DNA of 42,342 nt, taken from the NCBI GenBank assembly GCA_031551485.1, contig JAVBNO010000020.1, forward strand, positions 1 to 42,342. Direction: 5' to 3'. Origin of the DNA: JAVBNO01 sp031551485. Its GTDB lineage: Bacteria > Bacillota > Clostridia > Oscillospirales > Ruminococcaceae. The notes beneath the pieces were generated by a model. It was given only the letters and a program-made list of their open reading frames with translations. It searched no databases and was not told where the DNA came from. Both the position numbers and the translations under genes were made by a program. Positions 32,744 to 40,209 of the stretch are shown here, piece after piece. Numbering within the stretch: position 1 is the stretch's first letter; each line of letters begins with the position of its first letter.

Positions 32744-33586
32744 TTATTTTTGGAAACAGACCTGCCACTGGGCACCATAGCCTAAGTTATATTTCTCGCA
32801 GAAGTTGCCCTGACTTATGGCCATGGAAATTTTCATCAGCTCGTTATTATAGATCATTACGTCGCCTTTTTGGGCGTAGCCAAAAGATTTTTGAAAAAGA
32901 ACATTCTCTTTGTAAACAATGTTACCGTCGTAAGAAATGGTAGCCTGTAGGTGGTCGCCGTAGGCAAAACCTGCCTGGGTGAACAGCTCCAACGGAATAT
33001 TGGTCCAGAGGTTGCCAAAGTTGGGATCGTTGATTTCGAAAATACCCTCTACCCTGCCCTCAGTCATACAAGGTTCCATAATTGGCATTGTGACAATGGT
33101 ATCCACGGAATAGGCCGGGCCGACACCAGGATAGTCAATGATGCCGCTGGCGAAACGGGCGGCGCAATAGCCGAAAAGATCGCGGCCATGGAAAATGCTG
33201 ACACCCTCAGTGTTTTTACCACGCAGGCGGTTGACAGTTTCATCAATTTCCCGCACTTCGTCAATGCCGACCCAAGCTTTGAGATGGGTGAGAGTTCCGT
33301 TGTCCGGAGTGACTACGTAGTAGCCATCGGCGGTTTTGGCTACGCAGGCTTTGCGGGCGGTACCGACGCCGGGATCCACCACCGAAACAAAGACAGTGCC
33401 ATCGGGCCAAAACTTCATCGACTGATATAATCGGTAGGATGCGCTCCAGATATCGTATTGGGGAATTTCGTGGGTGCCGTCGATGATTTCCAATGTGCGG
33501 TCGACAGTTTTGACTACACCGTACATAGAGCAGACAGCGCCTTCTTTATATGTGAAGTCAGTTTGGAATACTAAGATTGGTTTCAT
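32744..33586 (-). CDS. SAM hydrolase (DUF62), copy 2
   Basis: A 280-residue paralogue of the neighbouring protein. The triad is kept: Asp71 (VVDPGVG), Arg78 (TARK) and His133 (FHGRD), with TPDNGTLTHLKAWVGI. It differs at the N-terminal motif, TDFTYKEG in place of SDFGLADG, and has THEIPQYDIWSASYRLYQS, closer to the common THEIP form. Both copies share ASYRL and FWP/YWP-x-x-TVFVSVVDPGVG, so they arose by local duplication. GGAGG lies before the ATG. Active site residues suggest both are enzymes; they could form a mixed trimer or differ in substrate. Confidence 0.87.
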   Translation of the reverse strand: MKPILVFQTDFTYKEGAVCSMYGVVKTVDRTLEIIDGTHEIPQYDIWSASYRLYQSMKFWPDGTVFVSVVDPGVGTARKACVAKTADGYYVVTPDNGTLTHLKAWVGIDEVREIDETVNRLRGKNTEGVSIFHGRDLFGYCAARFASGIIDYPGVGPAYSVDTIVTMPIMEPCMTEGRVEGIFEINDPNFGNLWTNIPLELFTQAGFAYGDHLQATISYDGNIVYKENVLFQKSFGYAQKGDVMIYNNELMKISMAISQGNFCEKYNLGYGAQWQVCFQK

Positions 33587-33628
33587 GAATATCCTCCAGT
33601 TATCATAAATATGATATCAACGATTGCG

Positions 33629-34462
33629 TTATTGAAACGGATTGTAGAAGCGGCTTTTGTTGATAAAAACAGAAACGCATACAGTGGCGATAAAGATGAG
33701 GGCGGAGAGAAGAAGCGCAAAGTAATCCCCCCGGGTCAAGGTTCGTTTAGAGTACCAAGTGCGTTTTTTTTCTTTTCCAAAGCCGCGCAAATCCATGGCG
33801 TTGCTGATGAGTTCAATGCGATCCAATGTGGAAAAAATAAGAGGCACAATGATGAGAAGCGCGTTTTTAAAGCGTTGGCTGAGCTTGGCTTTGTGGGACA
33901 TATCCAGCCCCCGAGCCTGCTGGGCTAGGCTGATGTCGGTGTATTCACGCTGGACGTCGGGAAAATAGCGCAAAGTGAGCGCAACGGCAAAAGCCGCTTT
34001 ATAATTAACGCCTACGCCATTAAGGGCGGCGGCAAATTCGCTGGGGTTGGTGGTCAGAAGAAATATGATGCCGAAGGGCACAACAGAAGCGTATTTCAAA
34101 AGCTTGGTGATTTGGTATAAAAGCTGTTCTTGTGTGACATTGTACCGACCAAAAAAGGTGAACAATGTGTGCTGGGTGCCGTAGATCTTGACACCCTCCA
34201 TGGGAGAAAATAAATAAGAAATAATGAAATTGGAAAGCAGAAAGAAAGCGACGTAAATAATCATCAGGCGAATTTGGGAAAAACGAATTTGGGACAGCTT
34301 GAAAATGAAAATGGAAAAAGCCATCATACACAGTATAACCCGAATGTCGTAAGAAAACATGACGGCGAAAGTCAGAAATAGAAAACACAGCAACTTTGTC
34401 AGGCCGGAAAGGTTGTGGATTGGGGTGCTGAGTTGATTATAGGAAAAGAGGTTTGTTTTCAT
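33629..34462 (-). CDS. ECF transporter transmembrane component (EcfT-like)
   Basis: A 277-residue membrane protein of the EcfT/CbiQ family that couples ATP hydrolysis to turning of the S component. It has about five or six hydrophobic segments; the coupling helices carry AQQARGLD and, further on, AMDLRGFG, corresponding to the two Ala-Arg-Gly motifs. RYFPDVQREYTDI precedes the first. The ATG overlaps the stop of the ATPase gene by 4 bases (ATGA), with GGAGG 8 bases upstream, so translation is coupled. Confidence 0.92.
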   Translation of the reverse strand: MKTNLFSYNQLSTPIHNLSGLTKLLCFLFLTFAVMFSYDIRVILCMMAFSIFIFKLSQIRFSQIRLMIIYVAFFLLSNFIISYLFSPMEGVKIYGTQHTLFTFFGRYNVTQEQLLYQITKLLKYASVVPFGIIFLLTTNPSEFAAALNGVGVNYKAAFAVALTLRYFPDVQREYTDISLAQQARGLDMSHKAKLSQRFKNALLIIVPLIFSTLDRIELISNAMDLRGFGKEKKRTWYSKRTLTRGDYFALLLSALIFIATVCVSVFINKSRFYNPFQ

Positions 34463-36177
34463 GCGTTGCGCCTCCCCTTTTCGTAATCGATGAAGCTTTG
34501 GACAAAAGCAGTGCCGTCTTTGATGCCCACCATGCTGGCCAGTGGGAAAAGAGAGGTCTCTTTCAAATTGGCTTTTTCGATAATCGCCGCATCGGTAAGA
34601 ATTTTGCTGGAAGGTGCATCGGCTACTTTTCTACCTTCGGACAAGACGATAGCGCGGGGGGTGTATTCCAGCATGAGATGCATGTCATGGGTGATTAAAA
34701 TAACGGTGATGCCTTTGGCATTGAGAGAACGCAAAAACTCCATGATTTCGGTATAGTGGCGGTAGTCCTGCCCGGCGGTGGGCTCGTCCAAAATGAGGAT
34801 TTTAGGCTGGAGCGCCAACATGGAAGCAATGGTGACCCGCTTCTTTTGGCCAAAGCTGAGAGCGGAAATAGGCCAATCGATAAAAGGCAGCAGGCCGCAG
34901 ATTTTAAGCGCTGCTTCCACTTTGCTTTCGCTCTCCTCCCCTATTATGCCCCGGAGCTTGAGCCCGAGGGCCACTTCATCTTTGATCATGGGCTGAGAGA
35001 TCATCTGGTTGGGGTTTTGCATGACAAGGCCGATATACTCGGCCCGTTCCTTGATTGTTTTATCGTGCATATCCTCGCCAGCAAAGAATAGGCTGCCGGA
35101 ATCAGGTTTTTGAAAACCGCAAATGAGTTTTGAAATTGTGGTTTTTCCCGCGCCGTTTTTGCCGACGATTGATACCATTTCGCCTTCTTTAATTTGGAAG
35201 CTGATATGATCCAGTATTGGACGGACACCGTCGTAAGAAAAGCAGACGTCATCCAGCTGCAAAATGTTCGAACGGTTGTCTTTCTGATGATCGGGTTTGA
35301 CCGAATGGTACCACTGCTGCATTTGAGCCTCATGGCCGGCAATATCCAGCGATTCAATGTGGCCCGGGTGCATTGCAGGGGTAACGGGAACGCCCGCATA
35401 TTTAAGCGCTGTCATGTAAAGGGGTTCCCGAATGCCGTTTTGGGTCAATATGGGCGAGCAGAGCAATTCATCGGCGCCCATATCGGCGGCAATGCAGCCG
35501 TCCTGCATTACGATGATGCGGTCGACATGGCGGTGGAGGACATCCTCCAGCCGGTGTTCAATGATAATGACCGTTTTTTGAGACTGAAGGTGGATGTCAT
35601 CAATGATTTCAATGGCGATTTTGCCGGTGGCCGGGTCAAGATTGGCGAGAGGCTCGTCAAACAATAGAATATCCACATTGTCGATCATGACACCGGCAAG
35701 AGCCGTGCGCTGTTTTTGGCCGCCGGAAAGCTCATAGGGTGAGGAAGTGAGTAAGTGATCCATCTCGACCATTTGGGCTACTTTTTGCACATGCTCTTTC
35801 ATTTGAGCGGCGGGTACTTGATCATTTTCAAGAGAGAAGGCGATATCCTCGCCGACTGTGAGCCCTACAAACTGGCCGTCGGGGTCCTGAAGCACGGTGC
35901 CCACGATTTTTGAAAGAGTAAAGATATCCTGCTCTTTGGCCTCCAGCCCCGCAATTTTGAGACTGCCGGTAATTTCGCCTTTATATGAGAATGGGATAAG
36001 CCCGTTCAAGCAATGGCCCAGTGTGCTTTTACCGCTGCCACTGGGCCCTACAATCAATATTTTTTCGCCGGGATAAATGGATAAATTGATGTCGGTCAGG
36101 GTGGGCTCGGCCTGACTATAATACTGAAATGAAAAGTGATTAAATTTTATGATCGGCACCTGATTTTCATTTTTCAT
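34459..36177 (-). CDS. ECF transporter ATPase, two ABC domains fused
   Basis: A 572-residue protein with two ATPase domains in one chain (as in YkoD), in place of separate EcfA and EcfA'. Domain 1: Walker A GPSGSGKST (about 43-51), Q-loop QDPDGQF, signature LSGGQKQR, Walker B LLFDEPLANLD. A linker (about 255-305) follows. Domain 2: Walker A GKNGAGKTT, Q-loop QNPNQMI, a variant signature LSFGQKKR, Walker B LILDEPTAGQD. The QNPN and QDPDGQF motifs are typical of ECF ATPases. The start follows the S component by 38 bp. Confidence 0.93.
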   Translation of the reverse strand: MKNENQVPIIKFNHFSFQYYSQAEPTLTDINLSIYPGEKILIVGPSGSGKSTLGHCLNGLIPFSYKGEITGSLKIAGLEAKEQDIFTLSKIVGTVLQDPDGQFVGLTVGEDIAFSLENDQVPAAQMKEHVQKVAQMVEMDHLLTSSPYELSGGQKQRTALAGVMIDNVDILLFDEPLANLDPATGKIAIEIIDDIHLQSQKTVIIIEHRLEDVLHRHVDRIIVMQDGCIAADMGADELLCSPILTQNGIREPLYMTALKYAGVPVTPAMHPGHIESLDIAGHEAQMQQWYHSVKPDHQKDNRSNILQLDDVCFSYDGVRPILDHISFQIKEGEMVSIVGKNGAGKTTISKLICGFQKPDSGSLFFAGEDMHDKTIKERAEYIGLVMQNPNQMISQPMIKDEVALGLKLRGIIGEESESKVEAALKICGLLPFIDWPISALSFGQKKRVTIASMLALQPKILILDEPTAGQDYRHYTEIMEFLRSLNAKGITVILITHDMHLMLEYTPRAIVLSEGRKVADAPSSKILTDAAIIEKANLKETSLFPLASMVGIKDGTAFVQSFIDYEKGRRNA

Positions 36178-36215
36178 GGCAGGCCGAATCCCCCTTATGT
36201 GTTACATGGAAATGA

Positions 36216-36764
36216 TTATTTGCGTTTGAGGCTGCCCGCTTTAGGCCGGGCGGCAGCGTAGATGAGGAGCAGGATGGTGCCGATAACACCAGCGCTGATG
36301 CTATTCATAATGGCGGCCCAAAGACCTTGGGTGAAAACAAGACTGACGGGCTCTTTGTAAATGAGAATATCCAGACCAGGGGCTACGCCGATCCAGGCAA
36401 CGACATTGGCGACAATTTGAATGAGATTAAACATAATAATGTCTTTCAGTTTGAAGCTGCCATCTTCCGCACGGCCTTTTTTGCAGGCAAGGCCATAGCC
36501 AAAGCCGGATACGCCGCTGGCGATCACCCAGCTCCACCAAGGGGAACCATATTGAATGGCGTCGCTGAGCGCGTGACCGATGAAAGCAATTAGGAAGCCG
36601 GCGATGGGGCCGAATAGTGCGGCGAAGAAAGCGGCCAGCCCATAGGCGGTTTGGAAGCTGGTTTCAGGAATAGGAGAAGGTACTTTTACGTACATGAAAA
36701 GAAGCATGAAAATGGCAGCGCCTAGACCAGTGGCGACAATGGTTCTGGTGGTGACTTTAAACAT
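36216..36764 (-). CDS. ECF transporter S component, UPF0397-like
   Basis: A 182-residue membrane protein with about five or six segments. ETSFQTAYGLAAFFAALFGP, GFLIAFIGHALSDAI and GSPWWSWVIASG are hallmarks of the UPF0397 / ECF riboflavin-type S component family. It gives the transporter its specificity, which is not known for this subfamily. The start has GGAGGG just upstream. First gene of the operon S - AA' - T - SAM hydrolase - SAM hydrolase, which suggests that the cargo is linked to SAM, adenosine or methionine; this is inference from context. Confidence 0.88.
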   Translation of the reverse strand: MFKVTTRTIVATGLGAAIFMLLFMYVKVPSPIPETSFQTAYGLAAFFAALFGPIAGFLIAFIGHALSDAIQYGSPWWSWVIASGVSGFGYGLACKKGRAEDGSFKLKDIIMFNLIQIVANVVAWIGVAPGLDILIYKEPVSLVFTQGLWAAIMNSISAGVIGTILLLIYAAARPKAGSLKRK

Positions 36765-36788
36765 TTTAAACCCTCCAATTTATTATGT

Positions 36789-36836
36789 CTGTGCTCCGCA
36801 CAGCCTCAGTTTAACACGAATTAGCGATAGGGTCAA
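36789..36836 (-). promoter_or_regulatory. Promoter of the ECF-SAM hydrolase operon with 5-prime hairpin
   Basis: Minus strand TTGACC (36836-36831), 17 bases, TAAACT (36813-36808). Directly at the expected start, CTGTGC and GCACAG (36803-36789) form a 6-bp hairpin with a 3-base loop, either an mRNA cap or an operator. The leader is only about 40 nt, too short for a SAM, purine or vitamin riboswitch. Confidence 0.6.
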
Positions 36837-36875
36837 TTCAAAATGCAGTGGAAAGAAGGGATGAAATCTTTGGCA

Positions 36876-36911
36876 AAAAACAAAAAGCCCCCTTCCAAAG
36901 CGGAGGAGGGC
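36876..36911 (-). terminator. Terminator after coaX
   Basis: GCCCCCTTCC (36887-36896) pairs with GGAGGAGGGC (36902-36911) with one mismatch and one wobble; on the minus strand it is followed by TTTTTG and TTTTTT. It separates coaX from the ECF operon. Confidence 0.75.
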
Positions 36912-36924
36912 AAATGGTGTCTCA

Positions 36925-37692
36925 TTACTTTGCGGCCATATATAGGAGCATAAGCCCTGTGAGTGTCAACTTTGTATCAATACGGTCAAAAATGAGGGTT
37001 TCGCTGCCGATCAGACGGGAAAAACCACCAGTGGCAATAACTCTTGTATGGGTGCCCATTTGCTCTTTCATCCGGGCAACAATGTTTTCGACAGCGCCCA
37101 CATAGCCGTATAGCGCGCCGGCTTGCATGCTGGTGACCGTTGTTTTACCAATGACGCTGCCGGGATTGATCAGCTCTATTCGAGGCAGCCGGGCCGCCTT
37201 TTGGAAAAGGGCATCCATGGAGATTTTGATGCCTGGATAAATGGCGCCGCCCAAATAAGCGCCATTTGCATCGATGGCATCGAAGGTGGTAGCCGTGCCG
37301 AAATCTACCACAATGGCAGGACCGGCATATTTGTTTTGAACAGCGTAGGCATTGACCAGGCGGTCTGCCCCCACTTCCTTTGGATTTTCATAGAGGTTTG
37401 GTACCGGAATCGGTAAATTCTCACCGACGATCAGAGGTGTTTTTTGATTGAAGTATTTTTTGATGGCATTGTTCATGGAATACATCACCTGGGGTACAAC
37501 AGAGGCGATGACAATGTCCGTTACTTCCGCCCTATCCAGACCGTACAGCAAAAAATATTGACTGATCATTAAGCCGATTTCGTCAGAGGTGATATCCCGG
37601 TTGGTGCCCAGACGGAAGGAATAGGAAAGCTCTTCCCCGTCGAATACGCCGAATTCCATATTGGTGTTGCCGATGTCAATTGCTAATATCAA
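36925..37692 (-). CDS. coaX: Type III pantothenate kinase
   Basis: A 255-residue kinase for the first step of coenzyme A synthesis. Motifs: LAIDIGNTNMEFGVFDG (phosphate loop), GADRLVNAYAVQNKY, VVDFGTATTFDAI with the catalytic Asp, and GGAIYPGIKISMDAL. The start is uncertain. The frame is open to a TTG at 37719, but TTG 37692 gives MILAIDIGNTN, the usual family start, with AAAGGG about 12 bases upstream; GTG 37701 is another option. In each case the start overlaps the end of the DegT-family gene, so the two are translated from one message. Confidence 0.93.
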   Translation of the reverse strand: MILAIDIGNTNMEFGVFDGEELSYSFRLGTNRDITSDEIGLMISQYFLLYGLDRAEVTDIVIASVVPQVMYSMNNAIKKYFNQKTPLIVGENLPIPVPNLYENPKEVGADRLVNAYAVQNKYAGPAIVVDFGTATTFDAIDANGAYLGGAIYPGIKISMDALFQKAARLPRIELINPGSVIGKTTVTSMQAGALYGYVGAVENIVARMKEQMGTHTRVIATGGFSRLIGSETLIFDRIDTKLTLTGLMLLYMAAK

Positions 37693-38857
37693 TGGTCTCA
37701 CTTGCCCTTTCCGGTTCAATGGTCACTTGCCATGAAGGCTGCCCCAGGCAGCTGATGATTTGCTTGCAGACGAAATCCACTTCATCGTCCGTAAGGTAGG
37801 CATGAATTGGCAGTGACAATATTCTTGTAGAGAGTTCTTGCGCATTGGGCATGGCGTGAAAAGGACGTCCCTTGTAGGCTGGACTCATATGGACAGGTGT
37901 TACATGCTTTGTCACAGTGGGTACCCCTGCCGCAGAGAGCGCTTTTTTTACGCTATCCCGCTGGTCGCTATCTCTTAATGCTATTGTATACCCGGCATAG
38001 CTGCTCGTCAAGCCATCGGGTATACGGGGGACTTTGACATAGTCGGCCAAGCGGTTATTGTAACGGATGGCTACTTCGTTACGGCGTTCCAACTCCTTGG
38101 GAAAAATATCCAGCTTACAACACAGAATAGCGGCCTGCAGTTCGTCCAAGCGGGCATTGCGGCCGATTCTTTCATTTTCGTCATCGGGCGTTTCCTGCCC
38201 GTGGGTGCGCAAACTGCGCAGCATGTGCATTGATTTTTGGTTGGCACAAAAGACAGCGCCGCCTTCTCCGTAACAGCCCAAGGGGCGGCCCGGAGAAAAC
38301 GAAGTGGCGGCATAGTGGCCAAAGCCACCAGCGCGTTTTTTGTGATAGGTCGCGCCCATAGATTGGGCGGCATCTTCGATAAGAATGAGTTCGAGATTTT
38401 GGCATACGGATTCCAAATTGTCGTAGTCGGCGCATTGACCAAAGGTATCGACGGAGATCACCGCTTTAGGCTTAAGGGCGGCATCCCGCAGCACACGGCG
38501 GTAGGCTTGGTTCAAACAATAAGGATCCATATTAAAAGTATCCGGATTAATGTCGCAAAAAACCGGCTCAGCCCCTACAAGAGAGATTGCCTCGGCAGTG
38601 GCAAAAGCAGAAAAAGCGGTGGTGAATACGGCATCTCCGGGGCCGACGCCTTCTGCCATCAGGGCAAGAGCAAGGGCGTCGCTACCGCTGGATACACCAA
38701 TGCAATATTTGATGCCGACATATTCCGCCATTCGTTTTTCCAACTCATCCACATTGCGGCCTAATACAAAATTACCTGATTGCAAAACATTGTTAATGGC
38801 AACGCCAATTTCCTCTCTAATCGTTTGATATTGCGCTTTCAAGCCGCTAAACTCCAT
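37676..38857 (-). CDS. DegT/DnrJ/EryC1-family PLP-fold protein lacking the PLP lysine
   Basis: A 393-residue fold type I protein of the sugar aminotransferase family. SSGSDAL (56-62), EDAAQSMGA (161-169) and LGCYGEGGAVF (193-203) fit the PLP phosphate and ring sites. But the residue that forms the Schiff base, normally Lys in ATSFFPSKPLGCYGDGG, is Arg191 here: ATSFSPGRPLGCYGEGG, codon CGC. Family members without this Lys (for example ColD with His) are dehydratases, and others are regulators. So simple transamination is doubtful. AGGAGG lies 8 bases before the ATG. The neighbour is coaX, overlapping its end; no nucleotide-sugar genes adjoin it. Confidence 0.85.
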   Translation of the reverse strand: MEFSGLKAQYQTIREEIGVAINNVLQSGNFVLGRNVDELEKRMAEYVGIKYCIGVSSGSDALALALMAEGVGPGDAVFTTAFSAFATAEAISLVGAEPVFCDINPDTFNMDPYCLNQAYRRVLRDAALKPKAVISVDTFGQCADYDNLESVCQNLELILIEDAAQSMGATYHKKRAGGFGHYAATSFSPGRPLGCYGEGGAVFCANQKSMHMLRSLRTHGQETPDDENERIGRNARLDELQAAILCCKLDIFPKELERRNEVAIRYNNRLADYVKVPRIPDGLTSSYAGYTIALRDSDQRDSVKKALSAAGVPTVTKHVTPVHMSPAYKGRPFHAMPNAQELSTRILSLPIHAYLTDDEVDFVCKQIISCLGQPSWQVTIEPERASETIDISN

Positions 38858-38898
38858 TGCTTGTCCCTCCTGGATATTTACCTCTTAAAGGTTATTTA

Positions 38899-38916
38899 CA
38901 TACTGTTAATAGTATG
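38899..38916. promoter_or_regulatory. Inverted repeat in the DegT-sbcD divergent region
   Basis: CATACT (38899-38904), six bases, AGTATG (38911-38916). It lies about 40 bp before the DegT-family start codon and could be an operator. No strong leftward promoter was found next to it. Confidence 0.3.
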
Positions 38917-38973
38917 CCCTGGGCCACAAAAAACCTGTCGAAACGCTAAGTCTTCTTTTTGGTTTTTCACGGC

Positions 38974-39002
38974 TTTACAGGGGCAACAAGAAAGGGTAAA
39001 AT
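38974..39002 (+). promoter_or_regulatory. Sigma-A promoter of sbcDC
   Basis: TTTACA (38974-38979), 17 bases, TAAAAT (38997-39002). Transcription near 39009 leaves too little room for the ATG at 39018 and supports the TTG at 39045. Confidence 0.6.
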
Positions 39003-39044
39003 AGAATCAGTTGTAAAATGAGACAAGTTTGGCGGGTGGATGTT

Positions 39045-40187
39045 TTGACCTTTGTACATATATCTGATTTGCATATCGGCAAAAGTTTGCACGAGTGCTC
39101 GCTGCTGGAAGACCAGCGGTTTTATTTGGAGCAATTGTGCGCTTTTTTACAGGATATACAGGCGGATGCGCTGATTATTGCCGGTGATTTATATGACCGC
39201 GCCACGCCGCCCGGCGAGGCTGTGGGACTTTTTGACCGCTTTTTGACCACGATGGTCGCCGAGTGCAAAATTCCAGTTTTGTGTATTGGCGGGAACCACG
39301 ACAGCCCGAGCCGGCTTGGGTTTGCCTCTGGACTTTACCGCAGCAGCGGGCTTTATATGGCCGCGCAGACGACACCGGTTATAGACAAAGTTATCCTTTC
39401 TGACCGCTATGGCGATGTGAATTTTTACCTACTTCCCTACCTTTCGCCTGCTATGGTGCGGCTCTTTTTCCCAGAAGCCGAGATTAAAACGTTTGATGAC
39501 GCTTATCGTGTGATGATGGAAGCAAATGTAAAGAATATTGACTTTACACAGCGAAACGTGCTGGTAGCCCACGGATTTTTTATGATGCAGGGGCACGCGG
39601 AAGATGCCATCCGATGTGAATCCGAAATCGCAATCGGCACAGCCGAAATGGTGGATGCCGGGTTGTTTTCGGCTTTTGACTATGTGGCGCTTGGGCATCT
39701 TCACTCCCCCCAATCGACAGGGGCGGAACATATCCGCTATAGTGGGTCTCCCCTTAAATATTCAGTGTCGGAGGCCATCCAACGCAAAGGTGCACTGGTT
39801 GTGACAATGGGTGAAAAAGGCGATGTGCAAACGGAAACATATGTATTGAAGCCATTTCGTGATTTGCGGGTGGTGGAGGGCAGTATGGATGAGATTTTGG
39901 CGGGAGAAGCCTCTGATGATTATATTTACGCACGTATCCTATCCAACCAGCCGATTTTGAACGCGGCGGAAAAAGTGCGCAATATATATCCCAATATGAT
40001 TGGCTTGCATATTGGAGGCGAGAAAAAAGATACTGTTTTTATGCAGCACGGAGGAGAAACGGCCCGGCGGACAGTGGAAGAAAATTTCGCTTTGTTTATG
40101 CAGGATGTGGCGGAGGTTGCCCCAACTGAAAAAGAGGCAGCAATTGTGGCAGCCGCTGTTGCCGACGTCCGTAAGTCTGAATTTTAA
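39045..40187 (+). CDS. sbcD: Exonuclease SbcCD subunit D (Mre11-like nuclease)
   Basis: A 380-residue Mn-dependent phosphoesterase that with SbcC trims DNA ends and opens hairpins. Metal motifs in order: HISDLHIGK (Asp and His), AGDLYDR, GGNHDSPSR, VAHGFFM and ALGHLHSPQ. The TTG at 39045 is chosen: it gives the family start MTFVHISDLH-like, has GGGTGG close upstream, and the ATG at 39018 has no ribosome binding site. sbcC follows after 22 bp. Confidence 0.94.
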   Translation: MTFVHISDLHIGKSLHECSLLEDQRFYLEQLCAFLQDIQADALIIAGDLYDRATPPGEAVGLFDRFLTTMVAECKIPVLCIGGNHDSPSRLGFASGLYRSSGLYMAAQTTPVIDKVILSDRYGDVNFYLLPYLSPAMVRLFFPEAEIKTFDDAYRVMMEANVKNIDFTQRNVLVAHGFFMMQGHAEDAIRCESEIAIGTAEMVDAGLFSAFDYVALGHLHSPQSTGAEHIRYSGSPLKYSVSEAIQRKGALVVTMGEKGDVQTETYVLKPFRDLRVVEGSMDEILAGEASDDYIYARILSNQPILNAAEKVRNIYPNMIGLHIGGEKKDTVFMQHGGETARRTVEENFALFMQDVAEVAPTEKEAAIVAAAVADVRKSEF

Positions 40188-40209
40188 TGGTAAGGGAGGT
40201 GATGGCTTT

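Noticed and set aside
36765..36924. Possible riboswitch before the ECF S component
   Set aside because: The promoter at 36808-36836 leaves a leader of about 40 nt with only a 6-bp hairpin, too short for a SAM, purine, FMN or TPP riboswitch. The larger hairpin at 36887-36911 is the coaX terminator.
37676..38857. Frameshift or damage as the reason for the missing lysine
   Set aside because: The frame is full length, flanking motifs on both sides are intact and in register, and a single codon differs, so the gene does not look decayed.
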